Source of the DNA: Rhodobacteraceae bacterium HLUCCO07
GTDB taxonomy: Bacteria > Pseudomonadota > Alphaproteobacteria > Rhodobacterales > Rhodobacteraceae
Direction of reading: 5' to 3'
DNA: 64,000 bases
Assembly: GCA_001314705.1 (NCBI GenBank)
Contig: LJSU01000020.1
Coordinates: forward strand, 92,225 to 156,224
The position numbers and the translations under genes are program-made. Below the pieces are notes generated by a model. It saw only the letters and a program-made list of their open reading frames with translations, was not told the origin of the DNA and searched no databases. Positions 35,712 through 43,629 of the stretch are shown piece after piece. Position 1 is the first letter of the stretch. The number at the start of each line of letters is the position of its first letter.

Positions 35712-36714
35712 AACGCATCCAGAACCCTTCGCGTTTAAGACGGTTGCGAATGGCCTGTTCGCGACGCGGCAGATCAGTCTGGTCGAAAAGGGCGCGCGCT
35801 TTCCGGCCGCGGTTTTGATAGACCATGCGCTTGATCGGTTCATATTGCTTGAGAACCTTCTTGATACGGTTCGGTGCGGCCACCTCCTCCAGCGCGGCGA
35901 CCACGTGGTCGGCTTCGCGCGCGTAGAGCATCGGGAAAAGACGATAGTGGCAACTCACCGCACCATCGAGATATCCTTCGGGCAGGGCATCCCGCCCCCC
36001 GCCGAGCGCGTGGATCACCAGCGGCAATGCGACCTGGTCAAGCCATGGGTCCATGACCTGCCCGATCAACTCGGGCGGGGGATCGTCGCGAATGGCCAGC
36101 GCGTAGTCCAGGAACCTCTCGCCAAAGACCCGCGGACATTCGTAATAGAAGAAGCCGGCATTGAAATAGAGATAGCGACGCCAGTATTCGTCAGGCTGCG
36201 ACAGGTCGAGCGAACTCGCATAATCAAGCCCGAACTTGTCATAAAGTGATTTCCAGATCTGCCCGTATCCGGGCCCGTAAAGCTCGATTTTGGGCCATGT
36301 GCCCTCGCGCCGCAGCGATGCGCTCGGGTGGCAAAAATCGAACGGCACCTGCATCAGATCCCCGGTGATCAGCGTGTCAGTGTCGAAAAAGACGAACGGT
36401 TCGCCCTCGGGCAGCGCGGCGAGTGCCTCGATCTTGTTCCCATATGGGTAGGAGTCGCCGAAATAGTTGTTTTCAAAAGGTAAAATCTCGGCTTCAAGCG
36501 CGTCAAGCAGGGCCAGAACATCGCCATTACCAATCCGCGGGTCATGCTTCCAGGCTGGCCCGGGCTGTGGCTCGGCAATGAACAGCCGCCCTTGAAAATC
36601 CGGTGTGAAATGACGGAGCGAGGCTGCGAAAAGAAGGGCTTCGTATTGCAAACGGCCGTTCTGGCCGACAACCATCACGTTGAATGCTCTGCCTTGTTGC
36701 GGCGTTGCGGCCAT
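35710..36714 (-). CDS. Putative glycosyltransferase-like protein, function unknown
   Basis: A 334-residue protein that looks like a GT-A-fold transferase. It has FNVMVVGQNGRLQYEALLFA at the N terminus, a metal-binding DxD-like motif in FFDTDTLITGDL and FNAGFFYYECPRVFGE further on. No signal peptide or membrane segment is seen. The ATG at 36714 is used; an upstream in-frame GTG would add 11 residues without a better ribosome-binding site. It stands alone between metY and tRNA-Tyr, well away from the polysaccharide locus, so its target is unknown. Confidence 0.75.
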   Translation of the reverse strand: MAATPQQGRAFNVMVVGQNGRLQYEALLFAASLRHFTPDFQGRLFIAEPQPGPAWKHDPRIGNGDVLALLDALEAEILPFENNYFGDSYPYGNKIEALAALPEGEPFVFFDTDTLITGDLMQVPFDFCHPSASLRREGTWPKIELYGPGYGQIWKSLYDKFGLDYASSLDLSQPDEYWRRYLYFNAGFFYYECPRVFGERFLDYALAIRDDPPPELIGQVMDPWLDQVALPLVIHALGGGRDALPEGYLDGAVSCHYRLFPMLYAREADHVVAALEEVAAPNRIKKVLKQYEPIKRMVYQNRGRKARALFDQTDLPRREQAIRNRLKREGFWMR

Positions 36715-36810
36715 CTTTTGATCTGCCCTTTGACTGCCCTGTCTCACTATAGGCGAGTGCGTCCGGCGGACAAAGAGCGATTGAATGATTTATCAAGGAA
36801 GGAGAGCGTC

Positions 36811-36960
36811 GTGCCTGTTCTGATCTCGCACATGATCGCCAGACTGGAGGGGCAGATCTTCCACGATCATCTGATGCGCACCACTGGGACAATCCGTGGG
36901 GAATACAATCCCGGTTTCCTGACCTATGCACGTCATGGCGTGCAGTGGTGGGCGACCTAG
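36811..36960 (+). CDS. Possible small ORF with a strong ribosome-binding site, running into tRNA-Tyr
   Basis: A 49-residue ORF starting with GTG (VPVLISHMIARLEGQIFHDH...). AAGGAAGGAG lies six bases upstream, better than most sites in this window. Its stop codon falls within the tRNA-Tyr gene on the other strand. I do not recognise the protein. It could be a real microprotein, the remnant of a gene cut at the tRNA, or chance. Confidence 0.25.
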   Translation: MPVLISHMIARLEGQIFHDHLMRTTGTIRGEYNPGFLTYARHGVQWWAT

Positions 36961-37029
36961 GAATCGAACCTAGCGTGCGTCTCCGCGAGGGAGTTACAGT
37001 CCCCTGCCACACCTTGCGGCCTGTCGCCC
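36946..37029 (-). tRNA. tRNA-Tyr (anticodon GTA)
   Basis: Minus-strand sequence folds with acceptor GGGCGAC/GTCGCCC, anticodon loop containing CTGTAAC (GTA), a long class II variable arm and TPsiC loop GGTTCGATTCC. CCA is encoded at the 3' end (36946-36948). Confidence 0.95.
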
Positions 37030-37123
37030 ACTGTGACGGCGTGATTACTTGCCAGCCCCGGGGTCGTCAACAGGAAAATCCCGTGATAAGCGGCGTCGGA
37101 ACAGCGGTATTTCAGAGGCGCGG

Positions 37124-37903
37124 ATGAGAAAACCCGACTGGGTCATCGACAAGGAAAAGGCGCGCCGCGCGGCGGCGTCGGAAACTGTTTGGCTGTTCGG
37201 GCTCCACGCGGTGCGCGATGCGCTTCTGAACCCACATCGGGACAAGCTGCGCCTCGTTGTCACCCGGAATGCCGCTGACAAGCTGTCCGCCGCCATCGCC
37301 GAAAGCGGAATGTTGCCCGAGATATCCGACGCACGCAAATTCGCGGCCCCGCTCGATCCGCAATCCGTGCATCAGGGAGCTGCGCTTGAGGTGAAACCGC
37401 TTGATTGGGGGCCGTTGGCGGAGCTGTGCATGGCCAGGGAGGGCCAGGTTCCGCGCGTGATATTGCTCGACCGAGTGACCGATCCGCACAACGTGGGCGC
37501 GATCCTGCGTTCGGCGGAAGTGTTCGGTGCACTGGCCGTGATCGCCCCGCGGCACCATTCCGCGCCTGAAACCGGGGCACTCGCCAAGACTGCCAGCGGT
37601 GCCCTCGAACGCCAACCCTATCTGCGCGTGCGCAACCTTGCCCAGGCGATCGAAGAGCTTCGGGCGATGGGTTATCTGGTACTCGGACTTGATGGGGAGG
37701 CGGGCCAGACCATCGAAGAGGCGCTGGAGGGGCATCGCGACCGGCCTGTGGCGCTCGTTCTGGGGGCCGAGGGACCGGGGCTAAGGCAAAAAACACGGGA
37801 ATCCTGCGATGCGCTTGTCCGGATCGCGTTCTCCGGACCGTTCGGCTCTTTGAACGTCTCGAACGCGGCGGCGGTGGCACTCTATTCATCCCTGTCCCGT
37901 TAA
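37124..37903 (+). CDS. rlmB: 23S rRNA (guanosine-2'-O)-methyltransferase RlmB (TrmH/SpoU family)
   Basis: A 259-residue SPOUT methyltransferase. The N-terminal RNA-binding domain starts WLFGLHAVRDALLNP. The knotted SAM domain has the three motifs LDRVTDPHNVGAILRSAEVFG, LVLGAEGPGL and GSLNVSNAAAVALY. This set matches RlmB, which methylates G2251 in the ribosomal P loop. The ATG at 37124 with AGAGG upstream is used; a longer ORF begins inside the tRNA-Tyr spacer. It is divergent from tRNA-Tyr. Confidence 0.92.
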   Translation: MRKPDWVIDKEKARRAAASETVWLFGLHAVRDALLNPHRDKLRLVVTRNAADKLSAAIAESGMLPEISDARKFAAPLDPQSVHQGAALEVKPLDWGPLAELCMAREGQVPRVILLDRVTDPHNVGAILRSAEVFGALAVIAPRHHSAPETGALAKTASGALERQPYLRVRNLAQAIEELRAMGYLVLGLDGEAGQTIEEALEGHRDRPVALVLGAEGPGLRQKTRESCDALVRIAFSGPFGSLNVSNAAAVALYSSLSR

Positions 37904-37961
37904 CGCCGTATTCACAGGTTTATTACATGCTCTTTTTATCATGTGGATCACACCTACATTT

Positions 37962-38051
37962 AATCCGAGGGCAGGGAACGGAACTCCCGCCCTCTATTCA
38001 CTGTCCCTCGTTCCGTGACTGGCGCCCGGTTCGTTCCGGGCGCTTTTTTTT
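37962..38051 (+). ncRNA. Candidate small RNA between rlmB and the CoA-binding protein gene
   Basis: The stretch can fold into linked hairpins: GGGC-A-GGGA paired with TCCC-GCCC, enclosed by CGAGGG/CCCTCG, and then a strong intrinsic terminator. A -10-like TACATT lies near 37952, but no clear -35 element is seen. Structure plus terminator in a non-coding spacer suggest a discrete RNA of about 90 nt. It could instead be only the rlmB 3' untranslated region. Confidence 0.35.
38022..38051 (+). terminator. Strong Rho-independent terminator
   Basis: GCGCCCGG and CCGGGCGC form a perfect 8-bp stem around TTCGTT, followed by eight T residues. It ends rlmB transcription and any small RNA in the spacer. 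Confidence 0.9.
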
Positions 38052-38078
38052 CTGTCTGGCAAAGCGTATGCAGGTAAC

Positions 38079-38552
38079 ATGACCGAGTCGTATTCAGATG
38101 CGCATTTGCGCGACATTCTTTCCAGAACGAAGGTGATCGCCGTCGTTGGGGTCTCCATGAATGAAGTGCGACCAAGTTTCTACGTCGCGCGTTACCTTGA
38201 CCTGAAGGGTTACACCGTGATTCCGGTCAACCCCGGCCATGCCGGCAAGACACTTTTTGGACAAACAGTGCGCGCTTCACTGTCCGAGATCGAGGAGCCG
38301 GTGGACATGGTGGATGTGTTTCGCCGTTCCGAGCATGTGCCGCCCATCGTGGACGAGGCGCTGGACGCTTTCCCCAACCTCAAGACGATCTGGTTGCAGA
38401 TCGGTGTCGAAAGCCCTGAAGCCGCGGAAACGGCCAGGGCGCGCGGAGTCGACGTGGTCATGAACCGGTGTCCCAAGATCGAATATCAGCGCCTGTTTGG
38501 CGAGCTCAGGATGGGTGGATTCAATACGGGCGTGATTTCATCGAAATTGTAG
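38079..38552 (+). CDS. CoA-binding protein (YccU-like)
   Basis: A 157-residue Rossmann-type protein of the CoA-binding family. The nucleotide-binding strand is KVIAVVGVSMNEVRPSF; later segments VIPVNPGHAGKTLFG, DMVDVFRRSEHVP and VMNRCPKIE are all family hallmarks. Its cellular role is not established; the fold is that of the succinyl-CoA synthetase alpha-subunit N-terminal domain. It begins 27 bp after a strong terminator and converges on hisE. Confidence 0.9.
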   Translation: MTESYSDAHLRDILSRTKVIAVVGVSMNEVRPSFYVARYLDLKGYTVIPVNPGHAGKTLFGQTVRASLSEIEEPVDMVDVFRRSEHVPPIVDEALDAFPNLKTIWLQIGVESPEAAETARARGVDVVMNRCPKIEYQRLFGELRMGGFNTGVISSKL

Positions 38553-38573
38553 GTCAAGGGCATTGCTGCGCAA

Positions 38574-38882
38574 CTAGTTCCGTGATGCCTTTTCGGCCAG
38601 CCCGCTCTGGCCCTGCCGTCGCGTAAGTTCATCCATGACCGAGGCAATCGGAACGTCGCGCGATCGAAGCATGACCAGGAGGTGAAACAGCACATCAGCC
38701 GTTTCAGCGGTCAGTTTCTCCCGATCTCCCTTGACGGCCTCGATGATCGCTTCGATGGCTTCTTCACCGAATTTTTCGGCAACCTTCTCCGGGCCCTTGG
38801 CAAGAAGTTTCGCGGTCCAGCTTTCATCGGGCGAAAAAGATGCCCGCTCTGCAATGATCGCCTCAAGTTCCTCAAGTGTCAT
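38574..38882 (-). CDS. hisE: Phosphoribosyl-ATP pyrophosphatase
   Basis: A 102-residue enzyme of histidine biosynthesis that hydrolyses phosphoribosyl-ATP to phosphoribosyl-AMP. The metal-binding helices are [18 protein letters not shown] and [15 protein letters not shown], as in HisE. Its ATG overlaps the hisF stop by four bases. It is the last gene of the minus-strand his run. Confidence 0.95.
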   Translation of the reverse strand: MTLEELEAIIAERASFSPDESWTAKLLAKGPEKVAEKFGEEAIEAIIEAVKGDREKLTAETADVLFHLLVMLRSRDVPIASVMDELTRRQGQSGLAEKASRN

Positions 38883-39640
38883 TCGAGCCTCATGGGAATG
38901 CCTGCGTCGGACATGTATTCCTTGGCCTGCCGGATCGTGTAGTCGCCGAAGTGAAAGATCGACGCCGCAAGAACCGCGTTCGCCCCGCCCTTGATGACGC
39001 CCTCCGCCAGATGCTCCAGCGTGCCGACCCCGCCAGATGCAATGACTGGGACGTCCACGGCGTCGGAAATGGCGCGGGTCAGAGGCAGGTTGAAGCCCGC
39101 GCGCGTGCCGTCACGGTCCATTGATGTCAGCAGGATTTCTCCCGCGCCCTTGGCGACAACCGTGCGGGCAAACTCGACAGCGTCGATACCGGTGGGCTTG
39201 CGCCCGCCGTGGGTGAAGATCTCCCACTTGCCCGGGCCGACTGTCTTGGCGTCGATGGCGACCACGATGCATTGGCTTCCAAACTGGTTGGCCGCCTCTT
39301 CCACGATGTCAGGGTCCTTTACAGCGGCTGAGTTGAAGCTGACCTTGTCGGCACCTGCGAGGAGCAGCGCCCTCACATCGGCGACACTGCGCACCCCGCC
39401 GCCCACAGTGAGCGGTATGAAACACTGTTCGGCGGTACGGCTGACAACGTCGAACATCGTGCCGCGGTTTTCATGCGTGGCATGAATGTCGAGAAAACAG
39501 ATCTCGTCTGCTCCAGCCGCATCATAAGCGCGCGCCGATTCGACCGGATCGCCGGCGTCGATCAGGTCGACGAAATTCACGCCCTTGACCACCCGACCAT
39601 CGGCAACGTCGAGACAGGGGATGATACGGGTCTTGAGCAT
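38879..39640 (-). CDS. hisF: Imidazole glycerol phosphate synthase cyclase subunit
   Basis: A 253-residue TIM barrel that joins with HisH to make imidazole glycerol phosphate and AICAR. It begins [20 protein letters not shown], with the catalytic Asp in CLDV, and the second catalytic Asp is in TSMDRDGT; phosphate-binding loops are GGGVRS and ASGGVGT. Its partner hisH lies 1.8 kb upstream, separated by hisA and two opposite-strand genes. It is divergent from the DUF302 gene, with a 109-bp spacer. Confidence 0.96.
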   Translation of the reverse strand: MLKTRIIPCLDVADGRVVKGVNFVDLIDAGDPVESARAYDAAGADEICFLDIHATHENRGTMFDVVSRTAEQCFIPLTVGGGVRSVADVRALLLAGADKVSFNSAAVKDPDIVEEAANQFGSQCIVVAIDAKTVGPGKWEIFTHGGRKPTGIDAVEFARTVVAKGAGEILLTSMDRDGTRAGFNLPLTRAISDAVDVPVIASGGVGTLEHLAEGVIKGGANAVLAASIFHFGDYTIRQAKEYMSDAGIPMRLE

Positions 39641-39749
39641 GACTTGGCTCTCACGAAGGTTTCACGCGATTGTTTATGGGGAATCGCGGCAACATGCCAG
39701 AGACTGGGGGATTGAATTGACACGAACAAGTTTGAAAAGGAAGTTGGAT

Positions 39750-40202
39750 ATGAATTTTGCAACCTGGATCACGGTCGCAGCCCTTTCGGTCATGCCGAGC
39801 CTCGCCGTGGGCGAGATCATCAATGTGAAGGCTGAGCGGAGTGTCGCCGAAACCATGGATGCCCTGGAAGCGGCGGTGAACGAGGCAGGAGCCACGATCT
39901 TTGCCCGTGTCGATCACGCGGGCGGCGCCGCATCTGCTGGAATGGAACTTGCGCCGGAGGAACTCCTGATCTTCGGGAACCCGCAGCTTGGCACCCCCGC
40001 GATGCAGGCGGACCCGTTGGCCGGGCTTCACCTGCCACTCCAGGTGTTGGTCTATCAGGATGATGCCGGGCAGGTCTGGCTTGCATATGAAGACCCCGCC
40101 GCCACCCTCTCCGAATTGCAGGGGATCTCCGACGATGCGCCTTACCTAGCAAAGATGCGTGGGGCGCTTGAAAATCTCACGAAACGTGCGGCGGAAAACT
40201 AG
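39750..40202 (+). CDS. Secreted DUF302 domain protein
   Basis: A 150-residue protein with an N-terminal signal peptide ([21 protein letters not shown]) and a DUF302 domain ([59 protein letters not shown]). DUF302 proteins are periplasmic or secreted and their function is unknown. The ATG at 39750 has AAGGA upstream. The gene runs opposite to the his genes, and its stop overlaps the 3' end of hisA by four bases. Confidence 0.87.
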   Translation: MNFATWITVAALSVMPSLAVGEIINVKAERSVAETMDALEAAVNEAGATIFARVDHAGGAASAGMELAPEELLIFGNPQLGTPAMQADPLAGLHLPLQVLVYQDDAGQVWLAYEDPAATLSELQGISDDAPYLAKMRGALENLTKRAAEN

Positions 40203-40918
40203 GCGAGGAGCTGCAAAGCCTCTTTGAGGTCAATCGCACCGTCATAAAGGGCGCGACCGGAAATCGCACCGTTCAGGGGTGCCCCGCAATCGCGCAATGC
40301 CTTGAGATCATTGAGAGAGGAGACCCCGCCCGATGCGATGACAGGGATGGAAACGGCATTTGCCAGCGCCGCTGTTGCTTCGATATTGGGGCCTTTCATT
40401 GCGCCATCGCGCAGGATGTCGGTGTAGACGATAGCGGCAACGCCCGCGTCTTCGAAGGACTTGGCGAGATCTGTCGCGTCAATATCCGTTTCCTCGGCCC
40501 AGCCTTTGGTTGCGACCTTGCCGTGACGTGCGTCGATCCCAACGGCGATCTGGCCGGGGAATTGGCGCGCGGCGTCGCGCACCAGCGCCGGTTTCTCGAC
40601 GGCCACTGTGCCGAGTATCACTCGGGCCAGCCCTTTGGACAACCACCGTTCGATCGTTTCGATGTTGCGAATACCACCGCCGAGTTGCGTGGGCACATCG
40701 GTCTGCGCGAGAATCGCCTCAACAGCGGCCGCGTTTACCGGCTCGCCGGCGAAGGCGCCGTTCAGATCGACAAGGTGCAACCATTCACAGCCGGCCCGCA
40801 CGAATTCGAGTGCCTGAGCGGCAGGATCTTCGTTGAATACTGTCGCGCGGTCCATTTCGCCATGCACAAGTCTCACGGCGTGACCATCCTTGAGATCGAT
40901 CGCTGGGTATAGGATCAT
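40199..40918 (-). CDS. hisA: ProFAR isomerase (phosphoribosylformimino-5-aminoimidazole carboxamide ribotide isomerase)
   Basis: A 239-residue TIM-barrel isomerase of the fourth step of histidine synthesis. [20 protein letters not shown] carries the first catalytic Asp; [15 protein letters not shown] carries the second; phosphate loops are LGGGIRN and ASGGVSS. The ATG at 40918 is the family start; the frame continues 40 codons upstream without homology. Its 3' end overlaps the opposing DUF302 gene by four bases. Confidence 0.96.
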   Translation of the reverse strand: MILYPAIDLKDGHAVRLVHGEMDRATVFNEDPAAQALEFVRAGCEWLHLVDLNGAFAGEPVNAAAVEAILAQTDVPTQLGGGIRNIETIERWLSKGLARVILGTVAVEKPALVRDAARQFPGQIAVGIDARHGKVATKGWAEETDIDATDLAKSFEDAGVAAIVYTDILRDGAMKGPNIEATAALANAVSIPVIASGGVSSLNDLKALRDCGAPLNGAISGRALYDGAIDLKEALQLLA

Positions 40919-41052
40919 GAACCTTGGCCTTTTCTCGTTGCGTACGCGCTTTTGCATGGCCGTGCGTAAAATGCAACTTGGCCCGAGAAGCTGCTTGATC
41001 GCAGCGCATTGGCTGCGCAAGGGTTGCGCATATCTCATCAGGAGGCGTCGAT

Positions 41053-41439
41053 ATGAAAAGATTGGTCATGGCGGCAATGGTGACGGCGATTTGGGCAGGT
41101 TCTGCCGTGGCCGATCCGGCAGAAGGCATGTGGAAGACCGAAGTTGATGACGGGGCATACGCACATGTCGCGATGCAACCTTGCGGTGAGAATATCTGCG
41201 GTATTATTGCGCGAACGTTCAATTCGGATGGTGAGTACAATTCGCCCAACAAGGGCAAGCTTCTTGTGCGCGACATGCAAGCCAATGGCGATGGAAGTTA
41301 TGCGGGCCGGGTTTGGCGTCCATCGAATGACAAGGTCTATACCGGCAAGATGCAGGTCAATGGTGACAGCTTGACACTCAAGGGATGCGTGGCCGGCGGG
41401 TTGATCTGTTCAAGCCAGGAATGGACCCGGATCGAATGA
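41053..41439 (+). CDS. Secreted DUF2147 domain protein
   Basis: A 128-residue protein with a signal peptide ([20 protein letters not shown]) and a DUF2147 beta-barrel-like domain: [50 protein letters not shown]. Four cysteines in the mature part suggest two disulfides and a periplasmic location. Function unknown. AGGAGGC lies before the ATG. It is inserted opposite in sense between hisA and hisH, and its stop codon directly abuts the hisH stop codon. Confidence 0.88.
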   Translation: MKRLVMAAMVTAIWAGSAVADPAEGMWKTEVDDGAYAHVAMQPCGENICGIIARTFNSDGEYNSPNKGKLLVRDMQANGDGSYAGRVWRPSNDKVYTGKMQVNGDSLTLKGCVAGGLICSSQEWTRIE

Positions 41440-42078
41440 TCAAGGCCGCCAATCAAGAAAATTCCCGATGATGCGCAGGCCCGTCGACTGGCTTTTCTCA
41501 GGATGGAACTGCATCCCGATGATGTTGTCGCGGCCGACGATGGCCGTGATCTCTTCACCGTAATCGACATGCGCGATCCGATGCTCCGGATCGTTGACGC
41601 GGAAATGATAGGAATGCACGAAATATGCGTGGCGTCCGCTGTCGATTCCGCCCAGAACCGGGTGCTTTCGGTCAATCACCAGATCGTTCCAGCCCATATG
41701 CGGCACCTTGAGCGACGCATCTTCGGGCTCGATGCGGCCGACCTCGCCGCCAATCCAGTCGAATCCGGAAGTTTCCTGGTATTCAAGCCCCTTGGTTGCC
41801 ATCATCTGCATTCCGATACAGATTCCCATGAATGGGCGCGCCCGCGTGATCACGGCCTCCTCAATCGCCTCGAAAACGCCACGATGATCGAAGAGCGCCT
41901 TGCGGCAAGCCGGAAAGGCACCGTCGCCAGGAAGGACGATCCGGTCCGCTGCGCGGATCAGGTCGGGATCGGATGTTACATGCACCTCGCCCGCGCCGGT
42001 TTCGCGTGCCATGCGCTGAAAAGCCTTCTCGGCGGAATGAAGGTTGCCGGACTCATAGTCGATAATCGCCGTGATCAT
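41440..42078 (-). CDS. hisH: Imidazole glycerol phosphate synthase glutaminase subunit
   Basis: A 212-residue class I glutamine amidotransferase. The nucleophile Cys is in PFMGICIGMQMM, the catalytic His in GMQFHPEKSQ, and the P-loop-like start is ITAIIDYESGNLHSAEKAF. It supplies ammonia to HisF. It begins 5 bp after hisB and its 3' end touches the DUF2147 gene coming from the other strand. Confidence 0.96.
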   Translation of the reverse strand: MITAIIDYESGNLHSAEKAFQRMARETGAGEVHVTSDPDLIRAADRIVLPGDGAFPACRKALFDHRGVFEAIEEAVITRARPFMGICIGMQMMATKGLEYQETSGFDWIGGEVGRIEPEDASLKVPHMGWNDLVIDRKHPVLGGIDSGRHAYFVHSYHFRVNDPEHRIAHVDYGEEITAIVGRDNIIGMQFHPEKSQSTGLRIIGNFLDWRP

Positions 42079-42083
42079 GTGAA

Positions 42084-42671
42084 CTAGAGCGCTCCTTTAG
42101 TCGACGGAACGGTATCGTTCTTGCGTGGATCCGTTTCGATAGCGTCACGCAATGCACGCGCCACAGCCTTGAACGTGGCCTCGGCCATGTGGTGGCTGTT
42201 GATCCCATGCAGTGCCTCGATATGGAGGGTGATGCCGGCATGTGTGCTAAGGGCTTGAAAGAATTCGCGCACCAACTCGGTGTCGAATGTTCCGATCTTT
42301 CCTGTCGGAAAGTCGGCTTTCCAGACGATATAGGGTCGCCCGGACAAATCGAGCGCGGCCCGCACCAAGGCATCGTCCATCGGTAGAAGGCAAGCGCCGT
42401 AGCGGCGGATTCCGCGCTTGTCGCCAAGGGCCAGTGCCAATGCCTGGCCGATCGCAATTCCGACGTCTTCGACCGTGTGGTGAGCGTCAATGTGCAGATC
42501 GCCCGCGCACCGCACCGCCATGTCGATCAACGAATGCCGTGCGAGTTGGTCCAGCATATGATCGAAAAATCCTACCCCGGTTTCAATATCGTAGTTGCCT
42601 TGTCCGTCGATATCGAGATCAACGCTGATTCTCGTCTCAGCCGTCTCACGGGTGATCTGGGCCTTGCGCAT
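42084..42671 (-). CDS. hisB: Imidazoleglycerol-phosphate dehydratase
   Basis: A 195-residue Mn-dependent dehydratase without the phosphatase domain of enteric HisB, the usual form in alphaproteobacteria. Metal-binding motifs are [29 protein letters not shown] and [14 protein letters not shown]. The ATG at 42671 begins [15 protein letters not shown]; the upstream extension of the frame looks non-coding. It is first in the hisB-hisH pair, so a promoter should lie in the 466-bp spacer upstream. Confidence 0.95.
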   Translation of the reverse strand: MRKAQITRETAETRISVDLDIDGQGNYDIETGVGFFDHMLDQLARHSLIDMAVRCAGDLHIDAHHTVEDVGIAIGQALALALGDKRGIRRYGACLLPMDDALVRAALDLSGRPYIVWKADFPTGKIGTFDTELVREFFQALSTHAGITLHIEALHGINSHHMAEATFKAVARALRDAIETDPRKNDTVPSTKGAL

Positions 42672-43137
42672 GGTTGCTTCCTTCACATGTCCTGGGCCGC
42701 TTATACGCAGCCGAACGTGCGCTTCCAAGTGCTTCGATGAGCTTCGTGGGGTGCCGTCCGAGGTAGCCTGGCAAGCAGTTTTTCATTCTTCAGGAAAATA
42801 GTGTTTGCCTTGATACCATCGGTTACTGAGGTAGATCGCTCGTGCGACCATTATCCGGACCCTGCGCCGGACGTTTCCAGGGGCGCAACGTGAAGAGCCT
42901 TGCAGATGGCCTGAAAACCGGAAAAACCCGATACGCAAGCGTGGCGGCCGGTGTGGTTGGCGGCATCAAAGTGCCGGACAAGAAATTAGGTGCGCTGTCA
43001 TGCGGCGACAGGAACGACCCGTTCTGGAATGGTCACACCCTCGCCGCCGTGGTGCCGCGCCAAGGCACATGGGCATGTATTGCGTAGCAGCGGTGCGCGT
43101 GCCAGTTTGAGGCTGACGCTGCAAGAAAGGGATGTTG
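42672..43137. other. Spacer of 466 bp without a confident gene
   Basis: The region separates hisB from the AsnC-like domain gene and should hold both promoters. A GTG-started frame at 42842-43087 could encode 81 residues, but it has no recognisable domain and a weak ribosome-binding site, so I did not call it. I see no clear promoter, hairpin terminator or repeat. Confidence 0.4.
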
Positions 43138-43377
43138 ATGAGCTCGTGTGTTTTCATTCAACTGCGCTGCAAGCCCGGGACGACTTACAAGGTGGCCGAG
43201 GAGATCGTGCTGCGCGAGCTGCATTCGGAACTTTATTCAACCAGTGGTGAGTATGACTTGATCCTGAAAATCTATATCCCGAGAGATCAGGATGTAGGCA
43301 AGTTCATCAACGATAATCTGCTCGATATCGAGGGAATCGAGCGGTCATTGACGACCCTCACATTCAATGCGTTCTGA
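43138..43377 (+). CDS. Stand-alone Lrp/AsnC ligand-binding (RAM) domain protein
   Basis: A 79-residue protein equal to the C-terminal effector domain of Lrp/AsnC regulators without a helix-turn-helix: VFIQLRCKPGTTYKVAEEI, YSTSGEYDLILKIYIP, ERSLTTLTFNAF. Such proteins may bind amino acids and modulate full-length Lrp relatives by mixed oligomers; its own role is unknown. An ATG six bases upstream is in frame, but AAAGGG is better placed for the ATG at 43138. It lies between the his genes and tRNA-Gly. Confidence 0.86.
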   Translation: MSSCVFIQLRCKPGTTYKVAEEIVLRELHSELYSTSGEYDLILKIYIPRDQDVGKFINDNLLDIEGIERSLTTLTFNAF

Positions 43378-43444
43378 GAAAAGCCGGGATACAAAGCGAA
43401 GCTACGCGACAACAATATCACGTAGTGTTTCCTTTTGGGAAATA

Positions 43445-43519
43445 TGGAGCGGGCGATGAGATTCGAACTCACGACCCTTACCTTGGCAAGGTAATGCTCT
43501 ACCCCTGAGCTACGCCCGC
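43445..43519 (-). tRNA. tRNA-Gly (anticodon GCC)
   Basis: Minus-strand cloverleaf with acceptor GCGGGCG/CGCCCGC, D-arm GCTCAGGGGTAGAGC, anticodon loop TTGCCAA and T-arm GTGAGTTCGAATCTCAT. The 3' CCA is encoded at 43445-43447. Confidence 0.96.
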
Positions 43520-43629
43520 ATCCTTGGGTGAGGGGGAGATATGAAATCTAACACGGGGCTGCAAGTGAAAAAGCGTGTCTTGACCCAAGTTTTTGGATTA
43601 GGCCCCGCGTGCTCTTCTAGCCTACCGAA

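Noticed and set aside
34714..36249. Plus-strand open frame of 511 codons spanning metY and the glycosyltransferase gene
   Set aside because: It crosses two real minus-strand genes and the spacer between them; composition is that of a shadow frame.
42842..43087. ORF of 81 codons with a GTG start
   Set aside because: No domain, weak ribosome-binding site and no coupling to neighbours; left as uncalled spacer.
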